From Kordiimonas sp. SCSIO 12603 (GTDB lineage Bacteria; Pseudomonadota; Alphaproteobacteria; Sphingomonadales; Kordiimonadaceae): a stretch of 64,000 nt of DNA. The position numbers were made by a program, and so were the translations under genes. The notes below the pieces were generated by a model, which worked only from the letters and a program-made list of their open reading frames with translations, was not told the origin of the DNA and ran no database searches. Of this stretch, positions 8,491 through 17,364 are shown one piece after another. Positions within the stretch are counted from its first letter, which is position 1. The number at the start of each line of letters is the position of its first letter. The DNA lies in assembly GCF_024398035.1 (NCBI RefSeq), contig NZ_CP073748.1:1034001-1098000 (forward strand), read 5' to 3'.

Positions 8491-9654
8491 ATGGCTGACA
8501 TTGGCCTGTTGAAGAAAATCTTTGGTAAAAAGAAACCAAAGAACAAACGAATTAATGATCAGCAAGGTTTGTTGAATGAAGAAAAAGACCTGACCGGTCG
8601 CTTTTGTTCTCTGCCCTTTGAAAAGCTGGAAATCCACGGCAACGGTAATGTGTATTCATGCTGCCCGGGCTGGATTGATCTACCTATTGGTAATGCGCGT
8701 GATAACCATGTTCGTGATTTATGGAATGGGGAAAGTTCACAGAAATTCAGGGAGTCTATCCTTGATGGTTCCTTTCGTTATTGCCGCAAGAAAATCTGCC
8801 CCTCTATTCAGAATGATAGTTTGCCGACCGTTGAAGAGGCGCTGAAAAACCCGAAATATGCTGAGATTATTTCGAAACAAAAACGGATGATTGAAGATAA
8901 ACCTGTTGAGATTGATTTTTCTCATGATCGCTCGTGTAATCTAGAATGCCCAAGTTGCCGAGTGAATAAAATCTTGCTGACTGAAGGGCCTGAGTTTGAT
9001 GAGAAACAATATTTCCATAACCAACTGGTGGAGGAGTATTTCAGTGAGCCATCAGATCATAAATTCTCTATCAAAGTAACAGGCTCGGGTGATCCATTCG
9101 CTTCGAAAATATACCGTGAATTTCTTTCAGACCTTGATGGGGCGGATTATCCTAATCTAACCGTGAACCTTCAGACAAACGGTGTGATGTTCACGCCCAA
9201 AAATTGGGACCGTATTCATAAAATCCACGATAACCTCGGTTTTATTCTGGTAAGTGCTGATGCTGCTACTTCAGAAACCTATGATCCGATCCGGAAAGGT
9301 GGGGATTGGGGTTTGCTGATGCAAAACCTTGAGTTTTTAGGACAGCGCAGAGCAGAGGGGAAATTCACTCATTTCCGTATGGATTTTGTGGTGCAGGATA
9401 CCAATTTCCATGAAATGCCTGCCTATGTGGATTTGTCGAAGAAAATGGGTGCGGATGTTGTTTACTTTATGATTGTCCGTAACTGGGGTACCTGGTCGCC
9501 TGAGGAATTTGATACAAAATGTATCTGGCGGGAAACACACCCGAAGTTTGCTGAATTCATGCAGGTACTTAGGGATCCTCGCCTTGGTGACCCAATGGTC
9601 GATCTTGGAAATGTAACGCACTACCGCAAGCAAGCGCTTGAACAGGTTAGTTGA
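8491..9654 (+). CDS. Radical SAM protein with an N-terminal SPASM-like domain
   Basis: Numbering from the ATG at 8491. The C-terminal two thirds is a radical-SAM core with the [4Fe-4S] motif CNLECPSC (C149, C153, C156, the CxxxCxxC pattern), which cleaves S-adenosylmethionine to generate a radical. In front of it, residues 37-105, is a cysteine-rich SPASM-like module: C39, then GNGNVYSCC (C57, C58), an IGNARD segment, and C98/C103. SPASM modules bind auxiliary Fe-S clusters and normally follow the radical-SAM core, so the order is permuted. The substrate is unknown; SPASM enzymes usually modify peptides or proteins. I prefer ATG 8491, with GGGGGTGG before it, over the upstream TTG. It lies between rpsP and rimM, where no gene is expected. 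Confidence 0.82.
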   Translation: MADIGLLKKIFGKKKPKNKRINDQQGLLNEEKDLTGRFCSLPFEKLEIHGNGNVYSCCPGWIDLPIGNARDNHVRDLWNGESSQKFRESILDGSFRYCRKKICPSIQNDSLPTVEEALKNPKYAEIISKQKRMIEDKPVEIDFSHDRSCNLECPSCRVNKILLTEGPEFDEKQYFHNQLVEEYFSEPSDHKFSIKVTGSGDPFASKIYREFLSDLDGADYPNLTVNLQTNGVMFTPKNWDRIHKIHDNLGFILVSADAATSETYDPIRKGGDWGLLMQNLEFLGQRRAEGKFTHFRMDFVVQDTNFHEMPAYVDLSKKMGADVVYFMIVRNWGTWSPEEFDTKCIWRETHPKFAEFMQVLRDPRLGDPMVDLGNVTHYRKQALEQVS

Positions 9655-9722
9655 GTATCCTCATAATTTATGCTACTCGCGCCTCTCGTTGATAAGATAA
9701 AATGTTAGACCGTGGGTAAAAA

Positions 9723-10322
9723 ATGACACGAGCAAATGAAAAGAACCAGGCTGGAATTGAAGGTGACTGGATTTGTATCGGCGCCTTTGCGGGCTCCCAC
9801 GGTGTGCGTGGTGATGTGAAGCTGAAGTCTTTTACGGAAGAACCTGAAGCCATCTTTACCTATGCCGATATTCATAATGGTGCAGCTGGTCCCAAAATAG
9901 CACTTAAGAAGGTACGTGCGAGTAAAGATGGTTTTGTTGCGCGTGTGGAAGGTGTTACTAATCCTGAAGATGCACTGAAGCTGAAAGGCAAACGCCTTTA
10001 TGTGCCGCGCGATACATTCGCTGTCGAAGAGGATGATGAGTTTTATCTGGCTGACCTGATCGCGTTAACGGCCGTGGATGAATCAGGCAGTGAAATTGGA
10101 TTCGTGAAGTCTGTTGAAAATTTTGGTGCTGAAGATCTTCTGGAACTTATCCTCAACGAGCCAGTAAAAGGCCTCGGGCGCAGTGTATTTATCCCGTTCC
10201 GTAAAGCACTTGTGCCGGTGGTGGATATTAAAGCTGGCCGTGTGGAAATAGCTTTCTCAGAGTGGCAAAAAAGCCAAGTATCAGAAAGAGATACGGATGA
10301 TGCCGCTGGAGGGCAAAACTGA
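9723..10322 (+). CDS. rimM: 16S rRNA processing protein RimM
   Basis: A ribosome-maturation factor that binds S19 and helps assemble the 30S head. The 199-residue protein starts its core with [21 protein letters not shown] (the N-terminal RimM domain signature lies within residues 17-37). It continues into a PRC-barrel-like C-terminal domain (about 95-175) containing [14 protein letters not shown] and [11 protein letters not shown]. The stop overlaps the trmD start as TGATG, which implies translational coupling. Confidence 0.96.
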   Translation: MTRANEKNQAGIEGDWICIGAFAGSHGVRGDVKLKSFTEEPEAIFTYADIHNGAAGPKIALKKVRASKDGFVARVEGVTNPEDALKLKGKRLYVPRDTFAVEEDDEFYLADLIALTAVDESGSEIGFVKSVENFGAEDLLELILNEPVKGLGRSVFIPFRKALVPVVDIKAGRVEIAFSEWQKSQVSERDTDDAAGGQN

Positions 10323-11041
10323 TGGAACCACAGTTTACAGCGCAGCTTTTAACCCTGTTTCCCGAAATGTTTCCGGGCACCCTTGGCCAGTCCCTTGCAG
10401 GGAAAGGGTTAAGGGATGGTAAGTGGGCGCTGAAAACACTGGACATCCGCGATTTTTCAAGCGATAAGCACCGCTCAGTTGACGATACCCCCGCGGGCGG
10501 TGGTCCGGGGATGGTTATGCGTGCTGATATTCTGGGGAAAGCCATTGATGCAGCGAGAGCTGAGGCGAAACCAGAATGGCCACTTGTTTATATGAGCCCG
10601 CGCGGGAAAAGGTTTGATCAATCTGAAGCGCAGCGATGGCAAGATGCAGGTGGTGTTACAATCTTGTGTGGACGCTTCGAAGGCGTTGATGAACGTGTTC
10701 TTGAGGCGCGCGGGGTTGAAGAAATCAGTGTTGGTGATTTTGTGCTGTCAGGCGGTGAGCCAGCAGCGATCGTGATGCTGGATTCGGTTGTGCGGCTTAT
10801 CCCCGGTGTGATGGGGAAGATGAGCACGCTGGATGAAGAGAGTTTTACATCGGGGCTTCTTGAATACCCTCAATATACCAGACCACAGGTTTGGGAGGGC
10901 AAAGAAATTCCGGAGGTGCTAACAAGCGGGCACCATAAAAAAGTCGCTGAATGGCGCCGCGAAAAAGCGGAAGAGTTGACTCGTATACGCCGGCCGGATC
11001 TCTGGTCGACCTATGTGCGGGAAAAAGAAGAAAAGGAATAA
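10322..11041 (+). CDS. trmD: tRNA (guanine-N1)-methyltransferase TrmD
   Basis: Methylates G37 of tRNAs with SAM as donor, preventing +1 frameshifting. The SPOUT trefoil-knot signatures are present: [37 protein letters not shown] and the LEYPQYTRP loop, with the C-terminal helix containing TRIRRPDLW. At 239 residues it has full family length. Its ATG overlaps the rimM stop, and rplS follows after four bases. Confidence 0.97.
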   Translation: MEPQFTAQLLTLFPEMFPGTLGQSLAGKGLRDGKWALKTLDIRDFSSDKHRSVDDTPAGGGPGMVMRADILGKAIDAARAEAKPEWPLVYMSPRGKRFDQSEAQRWQDAGGVTILCGRFEGVDERVLEARGVEEISVGDFVLSGGEPAAIVMLDSVVRLIPGVMGKMSTLDEESFTSGLLEYPQYTRPQVWEGKEIPEVLTSGHHKKVAEWRREKAEELTRIRRPDLWSTYVREKEEKE

Positions 11042-11045
11042 TATC

Positions 11046-11417
11046 GTGAATATTATTGAAAAACTAGAGCAAGAACAGATTGCTAAACTTACTGAAGGTA
11101 AAGAAATCCCAACATTTGGTGCTGGTGATACACTTCGCGTAGACGTTAAAGTTCGCGAAGGCGAGCGTGAGCGTATTCAGGCGTTTGAAGGTGTATGTAT
11201 CGCACGTGCTAACAAGGGTATCAGCTCTAACTTCACAGTTCGCAAACTTTCTTACGGCGAAGGCGTTGAGCGTGTATTCCCACTTTATGGTCCAGCTGTA
11301 GACAACATCACTGTTGTGCGTCGCGGTAAAGTACGTCGTGCGAAGCTTTACTACCTACGTGGCCGTACTGGTAAGGCTGCTCGTATCGCTGAGCGCAAAG
11401 ACTGGATGAGGAAATAA
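11046..11417 (+). CDS. rplS: 50S ribosomal protein L19
   Basis: A large-subunit protein at the 30S-50S interface. The GTG at 11046 gives the canonical L19 start ([11 protein letters not shown]) and has AGGA eight bases upstream. A longer frame beginning inside trmD is not credible. Diagnostic segments are [32 protein letters not shown] and [14 protein letters not shown]. The product has 123 residues. It ends the rimM-trmD-rplS operon, with a terminator at 11494-11528. Confidence 0.96.
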   Translation: MNIIEKLEQEQIAKLTEGKEIPTFGAGDTLRVDVKVREGERERIQAFEGVCIARANKGISSNFTVRKLSYGEGVERVFPLYGPAVDNITVVRRGKVRRAKLYYLRGRTGKAARIAERKDWMRK

Positions 11418-11493
11418 GTCTTTGAAATAATATTTCAAAATTCAGCATTTAAGCTATTATTAAGTTGCTTAGTACTGGAGGCGAGATTAAAGA

Positions 11494-11528
11494 ACGGGGG
11501 CAGGATTAATTTCCTGCTCCCGTTTTTT
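11494..11528 (+). terminator. Rho-independent terminator after rplS
   Basis: A 12-bp hairpin (ACGGGGGCAGGA and TCCTGCTCCCGT, one G-U pair, loop TTAATT) with a TTTTTT tail. Confidence 0.9.
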
Positions 11529-11603
11529 ATTGTCTGATATCATTGGGTCAATCAGGCCAAAGGCGGGATATGTGATTTAACCGGCGATGAGCGGAGCATT
11601 TTC

Positions 11604-13016
11604 ATGTCAGGTACCATGCCACAAACGATGTATGATAAGATTTGGGAACACCATGTTGTTGAAGAGCGTGAAGGTGGTGTGGCTCTCCTCTATATCGACA
11701 GGCATCTGGTGCATGAAGTAACAAGCCCTCAGGCTTTTGATGGGCTTCGTGCAGCTGGCCGTAAAATCCACAGATCCGATAGTATTATCGCAGTGCCGGA
11801 TCATAACGTACCTACGAAAAACAGGCATCTTCCGAACCCTGATCCAATGTCTACGGCACAACTCACAGCCCTTGAAGCGAACGTGAAAGAGTTCGGCCTT
11901 GAGTATATTGCTATGGATGATGTGCGGCAGGGCATTGTGCACGTGATCGGCCCGGAGCAGGGCTTTACCCAACCAGGTGTAACACTGGTGTGTGGTGATA
12001 GTCATACCTCTACCCACGGTGCTTTTGGTGCGCTTGCGTTCGGTATCGGTACCAGTGAGGTTGAGCATGTAATGGCAACCCAAACACTGGTTCTTAAGAA
12101 ATCCAAGAACATGCGGGTAACAGTGAATGGTACCTTGCCTGTTGGCTGCACGGCCAAAGATGTGGCGCTTGCCATTATTGGCAAGATCGGTACTGGCGGC
12201 GGCACGGGCTATGTTATTGAATATGCAGGTTCGGTTATCGAAGGGCTTTCGATGGAAGGCCGGATGACGCTCTGTAATATGTCGATTGAAGCAGGAGCGC
12301 GCGCGGGCCTTGTGGCGCCTGATGAGAAAACTTTTGAGTATCTAAGAGGCAAGCCAAAGTCTCCAAAAGCAGGGCAGTGGGATGCCGCTGTTAGCTACTG
12401 GAAAACGCTGGGCTCCGATGAAGGTGCTTCGTTTGATACGGAGGTCATATTAAACGGCGATGATATCGTGCCGCAGGTAACGTGGGGCACAAGCCCGGAG
12501 GATGTAGCACCTGTTACTGGTTTTGTACCAGAAGCATCGGATATTCAGGATGAGCATAAGAGTGCATCATTAGAGGCAGCACTGAAATATATGGGGCTGG
12601 AAGAAGGGCAGGCAATTACAGATATCCCGGTAGACCGAGTGTTCGTGGGTTCATGCACTAACAGTCGCATAGAGGATATTCGTGCAGTGGCGGAAATCGC
12701 TAAGGGTAGAAAGATTGCCGACCGGATTATAGAAGCGATTGTTGTACCGGGTTCAGGCCTGGTAAAAGAGCAAGCGGAAGCTGAAGGGCTTGATAAAGTT
12801 CTCACAGACGCAGGTTTTGAATGGCGGGAGCCGGGGTGCTCTATGTGCCTTGCTATGAATCCTGATAAAGCAGGTGCAGGTGAGCATGTTGCTTCCACAA
12901 GTAACCGGAATTTTGTTGGGCGACAGGGCCCCGGTGCGCGTACGCATCTTGTAAGCCCTGCGATGGCAGCAGCTGCGGCAATTGCTGGCCATTTTGTTGA
13001 TGTTCGTGATTTTTAA
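11604..13016 (+). CDS. leuC: 3-isopropylmalate dehydratase large subunit
   Basis: The catalytic subunit of isopropylmalate isomerase, which interconverts 2- and 3-isopropylmalate in leucine synthesis. It is an aconitase-family protein with the three [4Fe-4S] cysteines visible as C351 ([11 protein letters not shown]) and C412/C415 ([11 protein letters not shown]). The 470-residue length is normal. The ATG at 11604 has GGAG upstream; an internal ATG at 11616 ([10 protein letters not shown]) matches the family N-terminus slightly better. It is followed by leuD after 15 bases and then leuB, a leuCDB operon. No leader peptide or T-box was found in the 75 bases upstream. Confidence 0.97.
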   Translation: MSGTMPQTMYDKIWEHHVVEEREGGVALLYIDRHLVHEVTSPQAFDGLRAAGRKIHRSDSIIAVPDHNVPTKNRHLPNPDPMSTAQLTALEANVKEFGLEYIAMDDVRQGIVHVIGPEQGFTQPGVTLVCGDSHTSTHGAFGALAFGIGTSEVEHVMATQTLVLKKSKNMRVTVNGTLPVGCTAKDVALAIIGKIGTGGGTGYVIEYAGSVIEGLSMEGRMTLCNMSIEAGARAGLVAPDEKTFEYLRGKPKSPKAGQWDAAVSYWKTLGSDEGASFDTEVILNGDDIVPQVTWGTSPEDVAPVTGFVPEASDIQDEHKSASLEAALKYMGLEEGQAITDIPVDRVFVGSCTNSRIEDIRAVAEIAKGRKIADRIIEAIVVPGSGLVKEQAEAEGLDKVLTDAGFEWREPGCSMCLAMNPDKAGAGEHVASTSNRNFVGRQGPGARTHLVSPAMAAAAAIAGHFVDVRDF

Positions 13017-13031
13017 GGCGGGGGAAGAGAG

Positions 13032-13637
13032 ATGGAAAAATTTACGCAGGTAACCTCAATCGCAACCCCTTATATGCGGGCGAATGTTGATACGGATATC
13101 ATTATCCCGGCGAAGCATCTGAAATCAATCAAACGCACAGGGTTTGGTGAGCATGCATTCGAAACGGTTCGTTTTGACGCGGATGGTAACCGTATTGCAG
13201 ATAATGTTTTTGATAGTGACCGTTATAAAGGAGCGAAAATTCTTGTAACCGGTGATAACTTTGGCTGTGGTTCAAGCCGTGAGCATGCACCGTGGGCGAT
13301 CGCCGAACTTGGTTTCCGCTGTATTATAGCACCAAGCTTTGCTGATATTTTCGCGGGTAACTGTGTGAAAAACGGTATCCTTACAGTGGCACTGCCTCAG
13401 GCCGAGGTGGATGCAATTGCTATGGCTGCCGAAGGCGGGCAGGATATTACGGTGAACCTTGAAGATCAGACCGTAGAAGTTGGCAACAGCAAATATGAGT
13501 TTGACTATAACGCGGCACACAAACATATGCTGCTGAACGGGCTTGATAGTATTGGACAAACGCTTCAGGCATCGGCCGCAATTTCCGCCTTTGAAGAAAA
13601 GCAAAAACATATGACACCGTGGCTCTACCGGGCATAA
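13032..13637 (+). CDS. leuD: 3-isopropylmalate dehydratase small subunit
   Basis: The swivel-domain partner of LeuC. The 201-residue sequence has the family hallmarks DTDIIIPAKHLKSIKRTGFG near the N-terminus and GDNFGCGSSREHAPWA around residues 77-92. The start has GGGGAAGAGAG upstream. It is closely spaced between leuC and leuB, so the three should be co-transcribed and made in stoichiometric amounts. Confidence 0.96.
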   Translation: MEKFTQVTSIATPYMRANVDTDIIIPAKHLKSIKRTGFGEHAFETVRFDADGNRIADNVFDSDRYKGAKILVTGDNFGCGSSREHAPWAIAELGFRCIIAPSFADIFAGNCVKNGILTVALPQAEVDAIAMAAEGGQDITVNLEDQTVEVGNSKYEFDYNAAHKHMLLNGLDSIGQTLQASAAISAFEEKQKHMTPWLYRA

Positions 13638-13659
13638 GCGGCAAGGGATTTAATACATT

Positions 13660-14745
13660 ATGACAACACATAATATTATGCTTTTGCCGGGTGACGGCAT
13701 CGGCCCAGAAATTATGGCGCAGGTTCGCCGTGTAATGGCGTGGGTTGAAGGCGCTTACGGTGTTACTTTCAATGTGGATGAAGGCCTTATTGGTGGCTGC
13801 GCATATGATACGGAAGGTGTGCCACTTTCAGATGATACACTTGCAAAAGCTAAAGCATCAGACGCTATTGTCATGGGCTGTGTTGGTGGCCCCAAGTGGG
13901 ACGGCAAAACTGATTATGATAAGCGCCCGGAAGCTGGTTTATTACGCCTCCGTAAAGATCTTGATTTGTTTGCGAATTTGCGCCCGGCTATGTGCTTTGA
14001 TGCGCTTGCGGATGCATCAAGCCTGAAGCGTGATCTGGTTGCAGGCCTTGATATTCTGTTCGTTCGGGAACTTGCGGGCGGTGTTTATTTTGGTGAACCA
14101 CGCGGTATTGAAGAATTGCCGGGTGGTGGCCGTGTTGGTATCAACACACAGCGCTATACGGATGCTGAAATTATCCGAATTTCCCGCGTAGCCTTTGATA
14201 TGGCGCGTAAGCGTGGTGGGCGTGTGCACAGTGCTGAAAAAGCCAATGTAATGGAGGCGGGCCTCTTGTGGAGAGAAGAAGTAACCAAACTTCATGCGGA
14301 AGAATACTCTGATGTGAAGCTTGAACATATTCTTGCAGATAACTGTGCTATGCAGCTTGTGAAAGCACCAAAGCAGTTTGATGTGATCCTTACCGATAAT
14401 TTGTTTGGGGATATTCTTTCTGATGCAGCAGCTATGCTTACGGGCTCGCTTGGTATGCTGCCTTCTGCTTCGCTTGGTGATGGTGGGCCGGGGCTTTATG
14501 AACCTGTTCACGGTTCAGCCCCTGATATTGCAGGACAGGGTATTGCAAACCCAATCGCTGCTATTCTCAGTTTTGCTATGGCACTTCGCTACAGCCTGAA
14601 TATGGGTGATGCAGCGGACAAGGTTGAGGCTGCAGTATCCGAGGCGCTAGCTCAGGGGCTGAGAACAGGAGATCTGCTGTCTGATGGTATGACAGAAGTG
14701 AATACTGAAGGCATGGGAGACGGTATCCTTAAAGCGCTTGGCTAG
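13660..14745 (+). CDS. leuB: 3-isopropylmalate dehydrogenase
   Basis: An NAD-dependent oxidative decarboxylase giving 2-ketoisocaproate, the last dedicated carbon step of leucine synthesis. Visible motifs are [10 protein letters not shown] at the N-terminus, the substrate Arg-rich [16 protein letters not shown], and [20 protein letters not shown] (metal-binding Asp residues). The 361-residue length is typical. It is the third gene of leuCDB. A weak terminator-like hairpin lies between it and asd. Confidence 0.97.
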   Translation: MTTHNIMLLPGDGIGPEIMAQVRRVMAWVEGAYGVTFNVDEGLIGGCAYDTEGVPLSDDTLAKAKASDAIVMGCVGGPKWDGKTDYDKRPEAGLLRLRKDLDLFANLRPAMCFDALADASSLKRDLVAGLDILFVRELAGGVYFGEPRGIEELPGGGRVGINTQRYTDAEIIRISRVAFDMARKRGGRVHSAEKANVMEAGLLWREEVTKLHAEEYSDVKLEHILADNCAMQLVKAPKQFDVILTDNLFGDILSDAAAMLTGSLGMLPSASLGDGGPGLYEPVHGSAPDIAGQGIANPIAAILSFAMALRYSLNMGDAADKVEAAVSEALAQGLRTGDLLSDGMTEVNTEGMGDGILKALG

Positions 14746-14802
14746 TATAGTGGAATAAGAAAAATTGATTCACCACACTATGCATTAGTGTTTGACCATT
14801 AA

Positions 14803-14837
14803 GGGGGCTCCCGTCATTAAGGAGCCTCAAAATTTTT
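14803..14837 (+). terminator. Probable terminator between leuB and asd
   Basis: The arms GGGGCTCC and GGAGCCTC form an 8-bp stem with one G-U pair. They are followed by AAAATTTTTT, so the T-tract begins a few bases late. It lies 60 bases after leuB and just before the asd ribosome site. Confidence 0.55.
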
Positions 14838-14855
14838 TACCCACAGGAGAGTATA

Positions 14856-15878
14856 ATGGGTTTTCGTGTCGCTGTTGTAGGTGCGACTGGTAATGTCGGT
14901 CGTGAAGTACTTAATATTCTAGCTGAGCGTGGTTTCACAGCTAAGGAAGTTATCGCGATTGCATCCCGAAAATCCATCGGTCAACAGGTGGGTTACGGTG
15001 ATAAAGATCTCGATATCGTAGCGCTGGATACTTTTGATCCAAAAGGTGTTGATATCGCATTTTTTGCAGCGGGTTCAGGTGTTTCAAAAGAGTTCGCGCC
15101 AAAGTTTGCAGAAGCCGGTTGTGTGGTGATTGATAACTCATCACTTTACCGTATGGACCCTGATGTACCACTTGTTGTGCCAGAGGTGAACGCAAAGGCG
15201 CTTGAAGGCTTCTCTAAGAAAAACATCATTGCGAACCCAAACTGTTCAACTGCACAGATGCTTGTGGCGCTGAAGCCACTTCATGACGCCGCGAAAATCA
15301 AGCGTGTGGTTGTGTCTACATACCAGTCTGTTTCTGGTTCTGGTAATGCTGCGATGGATGAGCTCTTCAACCAGACACGCGCTGTGTTTGTAAACGATCC
15401 TATCGTAAACGAAGTGTACCCGAAGCAGATTGCTTTCAACGTTATCCCGCACATCGATGTGTTTATGGATGATGGTTCCACCAAAGAAGAGTGGAAGATG
15501 GTTGCTGAAACACACAAGATGCTTGATCCAGATATTGAGCTAACAGCAACATGTGTGCGTGTGCCTGTATTCATTGGTCACTCAGAAGCTGTAAATATCG
15601 AGTTTGAAAAACCGATCAGCCATATTGAAGCGCGTGAAATCCTTCGGGAAGCACCGGGCTGTTTGGTTGTGGATAAGCGCGAAGATGGTGGTTACACAAC
15701 ACCAACAGAATGTGTGGGTGATTTTGCAACATACATTTCTCGCATCCGTGAAGATAAAACCGTTAAAAACGGCCTGAATATCTGGGTGGTTTCAGATAAT
15801 CTGCGTAAGGGTGCAGCACTGAACGCTGTACAGATTGCAGAATCTCTTGTGAACCAAGGCCTTATTTCTGCTGGATAA
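14856..15878 (+). CDS. asd: Aspartate-semialdehyde dehydrogenase
   Basis: Reduces aspartyl-4-phosphate to aspartate-semialdehyde with NADPH, the branch point to lysine/diaminopimelate, threonine and methionine. It has the dinucleotide motif VGATGNVGRE at the N-terminus and the catalytic cysteine C130 in NPNCSTAQM. The 340-residue length is usual. CAGGAGAG precedes the ATG. A hairpin at 15906-15931 separates it from the convergent kinase gene. Confidence 0.97.
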   Translation: MGFRVAVVGATGNVGREVLNILAERGFTAKEVIAIASRKSIGQQVGYGDKDLDIVALDTFDPKGVDIAFFAAGSGVSKEFAPKFAEAGCVVIDNSSLYRMDPDVPLVVPEVNAKALEGFSKKNIIANPNCSTAQMLVALKPLHDAAKIKRVVVSTYQSVSGSGNAAMDELFNQTRAVFVNDPIVNEVYPKQIAFNVIPHIDVFMDDGSTKEEWKMVAETHKMLDPDIELTATCVRVPVFIGHSEAVNIEFEKPISHIEAREILREAPGCLVVDKREDGGYTTPTECVGDFATYISRIREDKTVKNGLNIWVVSDNLRKGAALNAVQIAESLVNQGLISAG

Positions 15879-15905
15879 GCAGTGCTGACAATTAGAATTC
15901 AAGGG

Positions 15906-15931
15906 AAGGCGGCTTTAGATAAAGTCGCCTT
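15906..15931. terminator. Shared hairpin between asd and the convergent kinase gene
   Basis: An 11-bp stem (AAGGCGGCTTT and AAAGTCGCCTT, four-base loop, one G-U pair) overlaps the stop codon of the minus-strand kinase. The pyrimidine tails on both sides are weak (CTTTGTCT on the plus side), so bidirectional termination is plausible but not certain. Confidence 0.5.
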
Positions 15932-17180
15932 CTTTGTCTGACAGCAGTTCTTTTGGGAAATGTAGGCGTACTGTTGTGCCTTCACCCTCTTCACTTTCAA
16001 TAGAAAGCTGGCCGCCTTGTTTTTCCATCATCATGATAGAGAGTGGTATCCCTAACCCTGAACCATTTTGATGAAATTCATAAGTGCTGCCAATATCTTT
16101 CATAGGCTTGGTGATCACAGATATCTTCGCGGCAGACATACCAATGCCAGTATCTTTAACCGCTATCTCAGCGCCATTTTCATCTTTGGAAACGCTGATT
16201 TCAATCTCGCCATTTTCTGTATATTTCACAGCATTAATAAGCACATTTAGAAGTGCTTTTTTGGTGAGAGTAACATCGCCAGTTATATAAACAGGTTCAG
16301 TTTGCTTAATTGGCAATATCTTAAGGTTTTTGCTGGCGGCCTGTTGCATTTGCATACGTTTGCCAGCAATCGCGGTATCCGTTAAATCAAAAGTTTCCCT
16401 GGCAATTGAATTGCCCCAAAGCTCCAGCGAGGAGAGAGAGATAATATCGCTGACAAGCGCTTGCAGCGTTTCACCAATGGTACATATGCTATTGGCAAAA
16501 TCCCTAACTTCTTTTGGGTCGACTTGACCGTCCCTGATAAGGGCTGCATATCCAATCATGGAGGCAAGTGGATTATGCATTTCGTGGCTGATATTCGCCA
16601 TAAACATAGATTTTGTATAGTTCAGTATTAAGGAATCGCTCAGCGTATCCTGTAGTTTTTTCTGCAAGATATAATGCTGCAATTCTGCTCTGGTTCTGGC
16701 CGCGGCGATGCGTGCGAAATCCATGATCAGGCTGTCTACTTCGATAGGCTGCTGGCTGAGAGCAATGATAGCCCCTATTGTTTTGCCGTTTTCATCGATG
16801 AGCGGATAGCCGATATAGCCTTCAATGGCATCGTCCACTAAATCCTGATCATCGGGGAATTCATGCTGAACACCTTTACGGTATATGCAGTAATCGCGAG
16901 TGACCGTTTCTGCGCACGGTGTGCCCTTAAGGCCATATTGAAGATCATCAACATGTTCGCCAAAACGGTACATAGCGATGGTTTGCATGCTTTGGCGGTC
17001 TTCGCTTAATTGCCCAACGAGTGCGATATCAGCGCCGAGCGCATCACATATGCTTTTAGAAACTGCTTTCAGATAGGTTATGCCGGAAACGTTTGCCAAG
17101 CCTTCTAGTAAGGCCTTGATGGTGGGATTGATTTCTAAATTACTTCCAAAACTCTGAACGGTATCTGGCATATATGACAT
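15915..17180 (-). CDS. GAF-domain sensor histidine kinase
   Basis: A cytoplasmic kinase of 421 residues with no membrane segment. A GAF-like sensor occupies about residues 20-170, including CAETV and IGYPLIDENGKTIGAI, the usual GAF core. The HisKA box is atypical, ISHEMHNPL, with H199 as the probable phosphoacceptor. The HATPase_c domain shows NVLINAVKYTENG, DTGIGM and GSGLGIPLS. It lacks a receiver domain, and no response regulator is adjacent, so the partner must be elsewhere. The ligand is unknown. AAGGTG lies before the ATG. Confidence 0.85.
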   Translation of the reverse strand: MSYMPDTVQSFGSNLEINPTIKALLEGLANVSGITYLKAVSKSICDALGADIALVGQLSEDRQSMQTIAMYRFGEHVDDLQYGLKGTPCAETVTRDYCIYRKGVQHEFPDDQDLVDDAIEGYIGYPLIDENGKTIGAIIALSQQPIEVDSLIMDFARIAAARTRAELQHYILQKKLQDTLSDSLILNYTKSMFMANISHEMHNPLASMIGYAALIRDGQVDPKEVRDFANSICTIGETLQALVSDIISLSSLELWGNSIARETFDLTDTAIAGKRMQMQQAASKNLKILPIKQTEPVYITGDVTLTKKALLNVLINAVKYTENGEIEISVSKDENGAEIAVKDTGIGMSAAKISVITKPMKDIGSTYEFHQNGSGLGIPLSIMMMEKQGGQLSIESEEGEGTTVRLHFPKELLSDKEGDFI

Positions 17181-17364
17181 AGCAGCACCTTCTTATTACC
17201 CCTATGCATATACTTTACTAAATTGTGTTGAAAAGAAAGCTGTATTTTACTTCGGTTTAACTTTGCTTGACTGTCTGTAAGTTATGTTCGGTTGACAGTG
17301 ATGGCCGGATTTGTCAGACCGGATAGGTGAATAATATAACAAAATCTATCAGGAGGGGCTTGAT

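Noticed and set aside
11013-11045. Extended N-terminus of L19 inside trmD
   Set aside because: The GTG at 11046 gives the canonical L19 start and has a proper ribosome site.
11607-12083. 158-codon frame antisense to leuC
   Set aside because: It is a shadow of the leuC coding strand; leuC is unambiguous by motifs.
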